This document shows, in pieces, positions 33,348 to 45,480 of a stretch of 64,000 nt of DNA. Each line of letters starts with the position of its first letter. Within the stretch, counting starts at the first letter, position 1. The position numbers and the translations under genes are program-made. The stretch spans positions 806,001 to 870,000 of the forward strand of contig CM066309.1 in the NCBI GenBank assembly GCA_033807695.1. Reading direction: 5' to 3'. The notes below the pieces were generated by a model. That model saw nothing but the letters and a program-made list of their open reading frames with translations. It had not been told where the DNA came from and did not search any database. This DNA is from Daedaleopsis sinensis (lineage: Eukaryota; Basidiomycota; Agaricomycetes; Polyporales; Polyporaceae).

Positions 33348-33944
33348 TTGTCTAGGCGCGATGCCGCGAGTATATCTCTCCTACCAAGCTCAAAAGCCCG
33401 ACCGTCAAGGTACAGCTCACTCCATCATCATCCTCATCTTCACGTTCTCGCTGACATCCGCACACAGAAGCCCTCCCAGTCCTTCTTCGACATCAAAGGC
33501 CCAGCAGCGCCGGCGCCCTGTCCTTCCCTCCGCACGATCTCCGAGATCCCCTGCCGAATTCAAAGTCCACGTCCGTGTCCCCGTCTTCACTCTGCCCACT
33601 CTCTCCGCTCCCGTGCTACTCGCCCGGGCCCGGGCCCGCGCGCGCTCTCCCTCCGCCCGGACAACCCCGGGCGCTCCGCGTACTCCGCGTTCTCGAAACA
33701 AGCGAGCCCCGTGCACCCTCTCAAGAAGCAGTCGAGCTTCCTGTCCCTGCGCGGGTCTACTGAGGGCTCCACGCGGTGCCTGGACTCGGATATCTGCGGG
33801 GGCTATCCCGGGGCTGTATGCATCTCTGAGAGGAACAGTACCTCCGACCTCATGCACCGTGCCTGGCTGTGTGTACTACTGCGTGTCGTTGTCGTAGGCC
33901 CCCGCCGGCTTTTGATGTTTCGACGTGCTCTCCCTCTTCTGTAA
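33348..33944 (+). pseudogene. Small single-helix membrane protein, copy III (5'-truncated, tail open)
   Basis: The exon end REYISPTKLKSPTVK (to 33409) splices over a 58-base intron to 33468, KPSQSFFDIKGP, and stays open to a stop at 33944, through ALSLRPDNPGRSAYSAFSKQ and KKQSSFLSLRGSTEG. The tail frame is therefore unbroken, unlike copies I and II, and defines the family's C-terminus. The exon with the membrane helix is not found upstream, so the gene is probably not functional. Confidence 0.45.
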
Positions 33945-34357
33945 CCGTACGTGCACGTGGATTGTTCCTTGCGAATGCTTGAATCACGTCGTTAGCTGTC
34001 ACTCAATGTACCACTACCACCATTAGATCGACAAGCGAGTGCAGTGTCGACCGAGGCCGAGAGAAAAGGTTGGAGCGAAGAGAAAACATGCACGCCATGG
34101 ACTCCTTGAGCAGTAGCAATGTCAGTCTGAACTCGACCTGGTTCCTCAGTATCATCTGTCATCGAGCTGAGAGTGTTCACCGTTCGTAGTTCATTCAATT
34201 CCGCAACCATCTGTTCTATCAACATCGAGAATACATGATCGACTTATTTTTACAGCTGGTCCCTATGGCAGTACTGATTACATCGACAAGATATCAGCTC
34301 CACTGTTTGGGCAACAACACGATGAGTGACCGTATCAAGTGGAGATTTCAGTTGGAG
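33945..34357. other. Upstream region of DUF6533 gene 3
   Basis: Contains the conserved upstream block (about 34110-34300). No gene. Confidence 0.45.
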
Positions 34358-34363
34358 TATAAA
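34358..34363 (+). promoter_or_regulatory. TATA box of DUF6533 gene 3
   Basis: GTATAAAGGTATGACAGC about 60 bases ahead of the ATG. Confidence 0.7.
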
Positions 34364-34420
34364 GGTATGACAGCGATTAGTCTACTCAGGAAGCCCCCCA
34401 TCTACTACATACTACTCAAC

Positions 34421-36215
34421 ATGTCATCGGACAACGGGAATGCTGAGATCATTGCCATTTTTGCTACCCTGTGAGTATACTGTATATGATAACTGGAGTT
34501 TTTCATACGGGCTCACATAAACCGTCCCCTGCAGCCAAATGAACAACTTTGTCAGTTTCGTTGCGATAAGTACTTGCAAGGATGTCTCCTATGTAATGCA
34601 CTATCTCTGACCCTTTCCTCTAGCATTTTTTGCATACGATTTTGCTACCACATTTGACCGTGAAGTCAGATACTTCTGGGGGCGCAGATTCTCGGTTGCA
34701 TCGGCACTATTCCTATTCATCAGGTACAGCTATCTGCTGCAGGGGCTTATATTCATTCTGATCAGCGTGCTGCACTCAAATGAGGTAGTCTTGCTACTAT
34801 GTCATGGTCTTATCCTCAGTGAACTGATATCTTACTGTTGTAGGGGTATGTGTTCTAACCTCTCTAGATTAGTGTTTTCCCGATTTGACACCTTGTTAAG
34901 GTGCCAGGTTGTTAATTGGATAAACATAGCCTTAAAATACTGCTCGAACATCCCCTTCACTGGTGAATTTGCCGGACAGCAGCATTTTATCTGACATTCA
35001 CAGTCACTGACCACTGCACTTCTGCTTGCAGTGTTCTCAGGAGCAAGAGCATACACTGTGTCTAAGACTTGGCTGGTCACAGGGCTGGTCACTCTCCTCT
35101 CACTGGCACCATTCTGTGTAAACTGGGTATGTGCGGCTCACTCAAATAGACAGTGTATATTGATTGAATATTTTCATTGTACTAGATTAATTGGGCACTC
35201 TTTGAGACACCAACACTCGATCCAATGTTTGGGTGTGGAATCAATGATTTTGCCACTAGGGAAGATAACATTATGTAAGTGCTAACTTTGTGCACTTCCT
35301 ATAGCCCATGCTCACTGTCACTCTCACCGGTCAGATGCAAGTTTTCATTTCCAGTGTTCACTACACAGAGGTCTGACACAACATTTGGTAGTCGTTCTCT
35401 GTTCAAGGTTACCATTGATCATTGCAGATGTTCTTCTTGTGACCATCACTTGGTGCAAATTAGGTGGTGGAATGAAGAAACTCAGGCTTCTCTTTGTCAA
35501 GCGCGGCAGCACCAGCTTCTCAAACATATTGTTGGAGAATGGTATGTATGCTATGCAGTTATGATAAATAGCATACTGAGAATGTGTTTATAAGGGATAA
35601 TCTATTTTGTGTATGTTTCACTTTCATCATGGAGTCTACCATGGCTGGAGATTTAGTCTGATCCTTAATGCTTACATTGATAGCACACTGTTTATACTAA
35701 ACTCATTACATCTCATCTTCACAACAACCTCAGTGGGTACAGTTGAGTGTGATTATATTGATGTATCTGACACTGCAAACAGATATTTTCAGACAGTGGT
35801 GATGGCCCTGGAACAAGCCTGCTTGCTAGGTTCACCGACTCGTAGGTCATCCCACTCCATGGAGATACTCATTTATAACTCACTCACTTCTGTGACTCAT
35901 AGCCTCACTGCAATCCTCATATATCACTTTATCCTCGACCTGCAACAGACAAATGAACACAATGTCAAAGTCGGCTCAGATGACCCAGAGCTGCAGATGT
36001 CTCAAACAAGCTCGCAAAGCTCCCCCAGTTTTGTGGACCGAGCAATCGGGTCACTTGGGTCAACCATTCACCGCCATACCTCTCCCTCACATGATGAATG
36101 GGATGAAGACATTCTGGACGAAGCTTCAATTGAAGGCTCTCACTCTCGGGGTTCGGCTGACCACATCATCGTGCTGGATGCCATGCCAGTGGTCCAGCCC
36201 GAGTCGCACTCATAG
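34421..36215 (+). CDS. DUF6533-type seven-helix membrane protein, copy 3
   Basis: Twelve exons: 34421-34470, 34535-34569, 34624-34784, 34844-34845, 34901-34962, 35032-35126, 35186-35274, 35369-35541, 35595-35610, 35684-35732, 35783-35841, 35903-36215; 367 residues, phases consistent. Signature FFAYDFATTFDREVRYFW is present. The tail is kept (GSDDPELQMSQTSSQSS) but ends early: a TAG at 36213-36215 replaces the Glu codon of copy 1, removing the last dozen or so residues, while the downstream codons are still readable. Most of the protein is unaffected, so I keep it as a gene. Confidence 0.7.
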
Positions 36216-36649
36216 ACTCAGGAGGTCCTCCGTGACGAGCCGCTCGCACAGGCCGTATGACGGTATGATCGCCGCTGTCTAGGCTGGGACGAGGATGCAG
36301 GAGGCACAAGAAGGGGCCATAACGGGAGGACGGAGCGTTGGTGACACGGTATCGAGTTCGCTGGCTGGGCTAGTAGCTGTGGAAGTGGTGAGCAGACGGG
36401 ATAGCGGTGGAAGTTGCTTCTGACTCGGACATTTTCTTGGTCTTGTTCTCGTTCTCGAAGTTCCTTTTGATTCTCGCGCACGGCTCTACACCCTACTAGA
36501 CGGAGGCGTTGACATATGTATCTGATCTGGTGGTTGCTTCCGACTCAAATGTTCTCTTGTTACTGTTCTCGTTCTTGCTTTTCCTCAGGCTCTTGACTCG
36601 ATTTCTCGCTCGCACTCCATACCTACTAGACGGAGTCGCAGCAATACTA
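36216..36649. repeat. 3'-flank repeat pair after DUF6533 gene 3
   Basis: Two tandem units around 36410-36510 and 36525-36655, homologous to those after genes 1 and 2. Confidence 0.5.
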
Positions 36650-36990
36650 TATATATGATATGTTGTTCTGCTGCTACTACTACTGCGGCGGCGGCGGCGG
36701 CGGCCCCTCGGCTGGGGTCGTCGACTTCGAATCCAACCACCTTGTCCGTGACCTCCATCAACGACCGTTCGGCCTCCTCGTGCTGCCGAGGTGAGACAGC
36801 ACCTGCTTGTACGGGTCGGGCAGGAAGTCAAGACGCACAGGGTTTCGCTGTGCATGCCTGCCTCTCGTCATGGCACGCGTTCGAGAAACCGATGCACACG
36901 ACTCCGAGAACATCCTCAAAGTTTGGAACCTGCGCGGCAGTGTACCACGACTCATACTCGAACGGCCGAGAGACCACATGCAACACTCAC
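36650..36990 (-). pseudogene. Relic with FEY..WYTAA motif, copy III
   Basis: The minus-strand frame VVSRPFEYESWYTAAQVPNF continues EDVLGVVCIGF and on to a stop. In other frames EEAERSLMEVTDKVVGFEV and DDPSRGAAAAAAAVVVAAEQ follow toward 36650, matching the end of the 17.7 kb copy. A GCG trinucleotide run (36685-36703) codes for the alanines. An upstream piece near 37050-37110 reads FKMYDGQLIIDCELHNRS. Frames do not join cleanly; function unknown. Confidence 0.4.
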
Positions 36991-38249
36991 TGGCAGTGGC
37001 GACGCAGTAATGAATGAGAAGTTCGCGGAGCGGTTATGGAGCTCGCAATCGATGATGAGCTGACCGTCGTACATCTTGAAGGTGATGATAGTGAACGAAG
37101 TTTGAATTGTCGACTACTACGGCACGCAGCCACAGCCAAGAGTGGGGACTCACTGACCATCGTCAGCCGTGCTCGACCGAGCCTTTGAAAAAATGACTCA
37201 GACAGTCATGCGATCGAAATCCGGACATATACACAGATGAGCCCGAAGCCGTGATATGCATGGAACACACCGTGACGGTTGTGCTTGCGGGGTCGTCGGC
37301 GGAAGGCGGGAGGAAGGTCTGCGAGCCGAACGTACACTCTCCGGCTGACTGAAGACGGGTCCCAAGCGGGCGCGGCCGGCGTTCGCATAGTAGTGTGGGA
37401 GAAGGGGGGAGGGAGAAGGTGAGGTGAGATATTTGTTGTGGGTTTACACGAGCGAACCTTCTGCGCGAGCCGTGGCGTCAGCGGCGGCAGTGGTGGTATC
37501 CGAAGTTGCGAGCAGCTGTCCGGGGGTGCGACATCAACGATCCTCCATCCTGTGCTCAGTGTGAGCGTCGAAGGTTCGCGTAATGTCCGTTCTTAAGCGT
37601 TGGAAGTCCCTCGCAGTTGCGCGCAGGATGTCAGGGCGTGTATACTCGGAGGGCGAACACTCTGAAAGCGCATTGTCAGCTTGAGCCAGTAGTGGTTTGC
37701 ATTCGCGTTCGGCGCCATGCCGGGATTCGCGAGGAGGTACTTATCCTGGGGGACGGACGGTGAGCGCAGGCGATCCGGGACAGCAAGACATGATCGGGTC
37801 TGCTCCGGGGGAAGAGAAGCGGTGACTGCCATCCCCGTCGCGCTGTACAGTCGCGACACTGCGACACAACCCGACTCTTCCTCGGGCTTGCTTCATGCAT
37901 CATGCAGTACGGACGGACGGACTCCACTGCGGACTTCACGAGGTGTCCGTCTCAGATCGCCGCGGCAGGGCGCGAGCTATTGACTAGATTGGTGCACATA
38001 CTTGTGCCCCGCCAGACGTCGCAGTACTACGCGTACTCTCCCTTTCGCAGTCTGGCGCTGCGTCGCGATCTGCCATCTGCCTGCTCATGGGCGGCGCTGC
38101 GACCGCCGCACCGTCACGCCGTCCTGACGCGTCCACGCTCGCGGTATATGCACCGACATCAATATCGATGCAGACCGCTCCATGTCGCACCCAGTCTGCA
38201 GCGTCCCGACCTCAGGGTATCCCTCAGGCGCATCCTCATATCTCCGGCC
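36991..38249. other. Decayed array DNA
   Basis: 37080-37330 matches 18170-18480, and 38110-38230 matches 19230-19370. No gene supported. Confidence 0.4.
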
Positions 38250-39130
38250 TCACACCGCATAGCAGAAGCTGGAAGCTTCAACGTCGGTGGAAACCCGGAC
38301 GGCGCGGTGGCTCGTAGCCTTGAACGCCATCGCGCACGCGAAGGGCCAAGCTGCGCAGGAGCGATGGAATGTGCCCCAGGCGAGTCCTCCCCGAGAACGG
38401 CGTCCGCTGTCCACCGTGACACCGTCTAGTATCACGATTCCGTGCGTGCCAAGTTCAAAGTCGGACGTACCGTGTACCATGCTCCCCCCGCCCATCTCCC
38501 CCCGGCGGACCACTCCCGGGCGAGCCGTGCCGCCCCGAGCCAGCCTTCCGGGGGCGACTATCGCGAGGAATGCGGCTGCGAGCTTTGCGTACACGCCTGT
38601 GCAGCTCGTCAGTATCGGTGTTGTTGCCTGTGGTGGTGGTGGCAGCAGTAGAGAGCAGTGGCAGGAGCAGGAGCATGTAAGGACGCGGGGCGCGAGCGGG
38701 TCGGCGAGCACGAGGGCGCGCGCCCTCATCTGCACGTGCGGAGATGGGGGAAGAGCGGGTCAGCACGCAGTCTAGGCTTTGCTCGAGAGCAATGGTGTTG
38801 AAGATGGGAGACGCGCGCGACGGTAGAGAGGACGAGAGAAGCCCGGAAAAAAACAGCGCTGGCTCACGAGAGGTGGGAGAAGAGAAGAATCGTAAGACGT
38901 GCGAGAGAGAGGACTTAAGGGAGGGGGCACGTCCGCACACGGGAAGAGAGGGGACTGACCTTGCTGCAGAACGTGACATGGCGGATGGTGCGCTCGAAGA
39001 AAGTTTCGGCGGCGGCAGGTTCTAGGGCAAGAGCGAGTGGTGGACGGCGAGGGCGGTCGCGAGGATGGCGAGGACGTCGAGGGGCGCGAGGAGGGCGTCG
39101 TGACGGTGACCTCGTCGAGCGCGGCGGGGG
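38250..39130 (-). pseudogene. Isoprenylcysteine carboxyl methyltransferase-like relic V
   Basis: Exon 1 (39130 leftward) reads DALLAPLDVLAILATALAV, then a TAG, then in another frame ETFFERTIRHVTFCSK with a GTCAGT donor near 38957. Exon 2 begins near 38737 after GCACGTGCAG. The core motif is not recognisable. The layout equals relic II at 19.5-20.25 kb. Confidence 0.5.
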
Positions 39131-41204
39131 AGGGCGGGGGCGGGCACGACTCCGAGTCTCCCACGGGGTTCAAGTTGAGCGCCCGTTAAGTTACGTCATC
39201 GCCATCGCACCAGACCGCGTCGCCTCCTCCCTCCTCGTTTTCTCCCGTGTACTCACCTCACTCATCGTACTTCGGAAGCTCTAATCCACGAATTTGCGCC
39301 GATTCATGACTGCGACTTTGGTCAGCTCTGAACATGCCAAATGTCTCAAGTAAGATAGATGCCTTCCGAGGGGTGTCGCTCTTCATTTTGCGCCCGCTTA
39401 CTCCCCACCGCGCACACCGCGCAGCGAGCTCTCCCCCTCTCTTCCACAGGCCAGCAGCACACGACTCCCTCTCACCCACGTCTAGCTATAGCTCGTGTAC
39501 TCGGAGCCATTCATCAGGGAGCCGAGGGCTTCGCACCTGCTCCGACGTACGAGAGACTCGGGACAACAGAATTCGACTTTGATCTTTTCTCTCAGCCTCT
39601 TAGTCTCTCGGGCACGCACGCTGCGCACGTCGACTTGTAACCCCGTCTCCCAAAGACCGCTGATCGCCTCCACGTCTGAGTTCCCTCGCCCCGCCCCATT
39701 CCCACTCATGCGTTCCTCGAACCTCAAACCCACATCCAAACCGTCCGCAGTCCGTACCGTACGGCATTCCAAGTGCTGGCGCTGGGCAGCAGCAGCGTCC
39801 GACCTAGCGAAGCTGAAGGCTATCACTCGACGCTCGCGCACGATCAAATCCGCTCGCGGCCGCCAGGGGTGTTCTCGGCCACATCCCCAAGCCCCGAGCC
39901 CCGCACCGGGCAGTGAGCTTTCTCCTGGCCGCCGCCGCCTCCCCCAGGTAACAGCAGGGAACACGCGGGCGTACCTCTAGATCGCTCGCGATATCCATAT
40001 CAGCTGGCAACGGTCTATGAGCAGCAGACATCGACACTGCTACCAGAATCGCTTGGCGTCCGCGCGAATGGAACCGCGCCGCCTGGACCGGGTCTGAATC
40101 GTGAAATACTGTGTAAGTACAGCCAACTTTGTGCACATACCCCCCGCCGTTGAACATCTCAACGTTCAGAACAACTCTGCCGTCAGTGACGCCCCGTCGC
40201 ACACTATATCTCCTCCCGTCAACGTGCTCACGCCGCGCTCGTCTCCTCCGGGGATCTTCGCCAGATATCGTGAAGGTACTGCGGCGTTCCGCCGTGCTGA
40301 CTACTCACGACACGTCGTCTTAGGGCCCGGTAAATTGACCACAGCAGCGACCGGCGGTATTAGCCTGCCCTCTCTCTTCTCCCGCCATTCGCACGCATGC
40401 ATCCAGACCTGCGGAACGTACGACGCGGAGGCCCGCGGAGCTCGCACCATGACGCTGCAGTCCTCGGTGGCAGACCGGCTCTGCATTGGAACAAACTGCG
40501 TACCATGTTCTGCTTGCGGCGGACGTCCAAAGCAGGCCTATACCATATACGTCGCTGACGTCCGCCTGTCGCACAGATCCGTTCGAGTCCAAGTGCCCGA
40601 GTGCGGATCCCGCGCGCTCCTCGGGCCTATGCACACACGCCGCACACCCTCCTCTGAATTCACGTCCAGCATGCACTCCGCGACCCACGCGTAGACGTGG
40701 ACTCCTCAACCGCACTCAAATGGCGTCGTCAGCACGTCCGACAACAGCGGTTACCGTTACAACGACTCGAGCTACCCCGCCGGTCGTACCCGACGTTGCC
40801 TATGGCCACGTCTGCTCGCGCATCGTGCATCACCGGTCGCAGGGCACCGGACGCCATCTCGCTCGCCCGCGGCCAGTCAGACTCGAACTCTGCCACCCTC
40901 GTTGGATCCTATTATGAGTCTGGCGTCGACGAAGGCGTATCCACGGTCCCTAATCTGCCACAGTGCAGTGCAGCGTGTTCGGCAGGAGCTATATTGTATG
41001 CTGCTCGTTGCGAGCAGGGAGACAGATGCATGTATCTCGAACCTCAAGGCTGAGGTCTCGCAGTTCACTGCGTGCGTGCGTCCGCTTTAACAGCCGAGTG
41101 CAATATCCGCCCATTTCTACATTCAGCACGCTACCTTTGGCCGACAGCCGTCGACCGTCGTCGACATAGCACACCCGCAGGTATCCTCAACGCGTCAACA
41201 CCCG
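39131..41204. other. Unassigned DNA
   Basis: 39360-39780 is the block shared with 22760-23130. A minus-strand frame at 39810-40200 includes GRVVLNVEMFNGGGYVHKVG, and a similar SVLNVEMGGY occurs near 41130 on the same strand. These may be relics of one unknown gene. No model can be built. Confidence 0.3.
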
Positions 41205-41330
41205 CAGGCACGCAAGCACCTTCCCGGTGAGCGCTCTCTTCGGTGTTGCCATCATCATAGTGCAAGCTCAGTGCGCATCTACCCTATCCATCTACCCTAT
41301 CCCTCAGGGCCATCCGGAGTCACTGTACGT
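41205..41330 (+). pseudogene. Possible short UbiA remnant
   Basis: The frame LFGVAIIIVQAQ followed by LSIYPIPQ resembles the helix and motif-2 region of the UbiA genes at the left (LSGAIILTTIQAQ ... LPIYAP), with the DxxGD part lost. It is only about 35 codons, so chance resemblance is possible. Confidence 0.2.
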
Positions 41331-43221
41331 AGACCATACTTCCCGTTCCCGAAAGTGACTTGTCTACTGTTAGAGCAATCCTTGACGCAGAGGCTCATGC
41401 TGATTTTAACCTGAAGGATACGTTCGAAGGTAACGACCAGTCAACGGAAGGCGTTGACACGATACATAGAACGGGTGACCGAAAAGCGTGACGAAACTCG
41501 GTGCGCATAGAACGTTTGTCGGTGCCGGCTCACAGCGCGAAAAGCTCGCGAGGACATGTCGGCCTCCCTTCAGTACATTAGTAGGCGCAATACCACAAAA
41601 CGCAAGCTCGGACACCTAGTTCTGACACTCAGAAGAGAGGCCGGTGAACGAATGAGAGTGTCGACGAGGTGAGCAAGCTACAATCTCATGCTCGCAACCA
41701 GCGGCGAGCTGACCGCCATACATGAAGGTGTCGATATTGAATCGAAGGTTTACATCCATCCACTATGGCAAGAGCCGCTGTGCTGGGCACTGGGCACTAC
41801 TAGTCCTTTCCAACCACCGACGATGCAAGAACACGTCGGCCTCATACTACGTCAAATACCAGTGCGCTTGAGTACAGGTACGTATTCAGGAGCTGTTCTC
41901 CCATCGCCGCAGGGTCACCGCCGACACTGCCATGAGATTCAACGCAGTATGGTACTCCGACTGGCAGTTCACTGGCTACTAGATGTAGGCTGTCCACCAA
42001 CCTGGCACTGCCTGAGCCAATCTGCCTCACCGAACAATTATTACGAAGTGCGTCCCTCCAATAACCTAATCCAGAGCTCACAGAGGACCGAATCATCTAC
42101 TGGAGATACTGCTGGCTCAACTGCGATGATGCGTACAGCTCGACAGGTGTGACGATGCCCTTACTAGTTTGAGCTAGTATCAAACTATATCCTCTGTAAT
42201 CCATTTATCCTATCAGTTTCGGGGATACATCGTCTGATTCTATAACTTTATGTAGTCCCTGTCGGCAGAGAGTCTCGGCGCTATTAGGAAGGAAGCTAGA
42301 TACCACTCATCGCGACGCAAAGTTTATCGCCAGCTGCGACCTCTGCCATATGGAGGGGTATAGCCCATAGCAGGCTATCCTGTATATGAGATGCGGATAC
42401 CGCGGTCCCTATCAAAGATGAACATTACTGAGATAGACATGGGAGGGATGGGCGCGAGCGTATGGGGACGACCAACATCATCGAAGTATCAAGCCCAAGT
42501 TCTCCATCGCTTCGAACGGCCCTGTCAGGTCCTCAGACCAGTTCCCGCAGACCACTACCGTGTTGCCTTGGTCATCTTTTTGGCCAACGTCAACTGTTGC
42601 GCTTCATCACGGGTCGATCTCTAGCGGAGCGATGCACATGTATGCACATATCCAGCATTGCATATTCTGAGACGAGATGTACTAGATTGCATTTACTCAT
42701 CTGCAGTGCTTCTCTTGCAGCGGCCTGGGATCGGATGAAATGGTGATGTAGATACTTCAAGGCATCTACTCCCAAATCTATCTGTTCGAGTTATGTGTGT
42801 CCTGCCCGCCCCGTCCTAGAACAATCAGATGAGTAGTACCATTGGTTTTGGCATGATTCAATTCACAGAAGCTGCTCATCGAGACTCCACAGGGCCTACA
42901 CCTCACACACCTCACCTGCTGTCTCCACTGGTCGTGACATAGTGCTCGCCGCGAGTAGAAAGTTACAGTCACCCAACGACCCAATATCGGTACCTCGCAG
43001 AATCAATCTACAACATAAGATGTGTCTCCGATCCAGAATTAAGCAGCGACTTAGGTACAAGCTCATCTTCGAAGCCTTCATGACCAAATGAGTTGATTCA
43101 ATGTGACAGTTGACGGTCAAAGGAACCTCAGGTGACTGCTTACCCTTCGCAGGCTTCGAACAGATACTTAACATCACAAAACAAGCAGTGACCGTATCGA
43201 GGGGGACCATGGTCAACGGAG
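41331..43221. other. Unassigned DNA and upstream region of DUF6533 gene 4
   Basis: 42190-42250 carries a weak copy of the conserved upstream block. A minus-strand frame at 41842-42096 is open but has no recognisable family. No gene supported. Confidence 0.35.
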
Positions 43222-43227
43222 TATAAA
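43222..43227 (+). promoter_or_regulatory. TATA box of DUF6533 copy 4
   Basis: GTATAAAGGTAT about 65-70 bases ahead of the ATG; same motif as in the other copies. Confidence 0.65.
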
Positions 43228-43292
43228 GGTATCAGTATTACAGCTCAGCTAGTCAGCTCAGGAAGCCCCTCCTCTACTACAAACTATACGAC

Positions 43293-45135
43293 ATGTCGGA
43301 CGACGAGACTGCTGAGATTATTGCCATTTTTACTCTTATGTAAGTCCGCTGTAGGGGTTTTTCTCATGTGGGCTCACCTGAACCTTCTCCTGCAGCCAGA
43401 AAGACCGCTTCATCGATTTAGCCGTGATAGGTACTTGCATGATGCATGTCTCATGCCATGTAACGCGCTATCTCTGATCCTATCCTCCAGTATTTTTCGT
43501 ATACGATTTTGCAACCACGTTTGACCGTGAAGTCAGACACTTCTGGGGGCGCAGATTCTCGAGTGCTTCGGTGTTATTCCTATCCATTAGGTATAGCTAT
43601 CTGCTGCAGGGGCTTGCGTACATTCTGGCCAGTGTATTGCGCTCAAATGAGGTAAGTACTCTTGCTACCACGGTCTTATCCTCGGGAACTAATACTATTG
43701 TAGGAGTAAATCTTCAATCTTTCGCCCAGTTAACATTGTCCTGACTCAACGCCATGTTAAGACTCTGCCAGGTCACTCAATGGATATACACAGTCTTTTT
43801 AACTTCCTTGTACCTCCCCATTGCCGGTGAGTGTGGATGGTAGCATTGTCCGCGGTTTGCAGTTGCTGACTCCTGTGCTTCTGCTGGTAGTGTTCTCGGG
43901 CGCAAGAGCTTATGCTCTGTCTAGGACTCGGCTGGTGGCCGGGCTGGTCACGCTCCTTTCACTTGCACCATTTTGTGTAAACTGGGTATGTGTCTCGCTC
44001 ATGATAGACAGTGTAACATGATTGAATATTTTGTATTGTATTAGATCGACTGGGCACTCTTCGAGAGGCCGACAATCGATGCAATCTTTGGGTGTGGGAT
44101 CAATGTTTTCACCACCGAGCAAAATAACATCATGTAAGTGCTAACTCTGTGCAACTTCTATAGCCCATGTTCACCATAAGTCTCGCCGGTCAGATGCAAG
44201 TATCCCTTTGTAGCATTCACTACGCTACACAAAGATCTAACCCAACATTGAGTAGTTGTTGTCTGTTCAAGGGTACCATTGATCATCGCAGACATTCTTC
44301 TTGTGACCATCACTTGGTGCAAATTAGGGGGAGAATTGAAGAAACTCAGGCTTCCCTTTGTCAAGCGCGGCAGCACCAGCTTCTCAGACATATTGTTAGA
44401 GAATGGTATGTGTGCTGTTCATTCAAATTAACGTATCATGCTGAGGATGCTTCTACAAGGATTACTCTATTTCGTGTGGGTTTCACTTTCACTATGACTA
44501 CCCCGAATGGAGAGTGTGTCTGACGGACCTTGTTGCTTACCATGATAGCACACTATCGGTTCTAAACTCATTACATCTCATCTTCACAATGACCTCAGTG
44601 AGTATGGTCGAGTAAATATGTCGATGTGTCTGACACTCCGACTAGATGTTTATCGATGGGAATGGCAGCTTTGGACCAAGCATGCTCACTAGATTCATCG
44701 ACCCGTAAGTAGGTTATCGCACTTCATCAATGAGCTTGTTTTGAGCTCACTCGTGTCTGTGATTACAGTCTCGAAGCTGTCCTCATATATCGGTTTATCC
44801 TCGACCTGCAAGAGGCAAACGAACGCAACGTCAAGGTCGGTTCAAACAACCCGGAGCTGCAGATGTCTCAGACGGGCTCGCAAAGCTCATCCAGTTTCGT
44901 GGACCGAGCGATTGGGTCGCTTGGCTCGACCATTCACCGCCGCACCTCAGGCTCTCCCACACGCGACGAGTGGGACGAAGACATCCTGGACAAAGGCTGG
45001 GTTGAAAGATCTCACTTTCAGGATATGGCGGACCATGCAATTTTGCTGGACGACTTGCCAGTGGTACAGCCCATGTCGCACTATGAAATCCAGGGGGTGC
45101 ACTGTGACGAGCCGCTCGCAAACTTGGCCGTGTGA
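43293..45135 (+). pseudogene. DUF6533-type membrane protein, copy 4, probably broken
   Basis: Eleven of the twelve exons are recognisable with good sites: 43293-43339, 43396-43430, 43491-43651, 43704-43705, 43762-43826, 43891-43985, 44045-44133, then the damaged exon 8 (ending 44405), and later exons up to 45135. Signature FFVYDFATTFDREVRHFW is kept, and the tail is full length (ends EPLANLAV). Exon 8 is the problem: the acceptor of the other copies (ACACAG) reads ACACAA here, and the frame contains TGA at about 44249-44251 where the others have Leu, Ser or Trp. The promoter and the remaining exons look well kept, so the lesion is recent, or an alternative splice rescues it. Confidence 0.6.
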
Positions 45136-45480
45136 CAGTACTATGGCTGCGACTGGCACGGCTAAGATGCTGAGGATGTACGAGGCGTGAGCAGGGCCAT
45201 GATGCGAAGACGGGCGTTGGTGACACAGTATAGGGTCCTTGGGTTGGGCTAGTAGCCGCGGAAGTCGTGGACACAAGGGACATGATGGTTGCTTCCGACG
45301 GAAATGTTTTCGTGTTATTGTTCTCCTTCTTGAGATTCCCCTTGACTCAAAATCTCGCTCACAAATAGGTGGAGTCGTAGACATACTATTTATATGATGT
45401 GTTGTTCTGCTGCTACCACTAAAAGAGGAGGGTGTTGTCGAGCGCGGCGGGCGCGGGCGAACCGGCCGTGACCGACCCAA
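45136..45480. repeat. 3'-flank repeat after DUF6533 copy 4
   Basis: One unit (about 45280-45410) of the family seen after genes 1-3, again ending in ATTTATATGATG. Confidence 0.5.
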
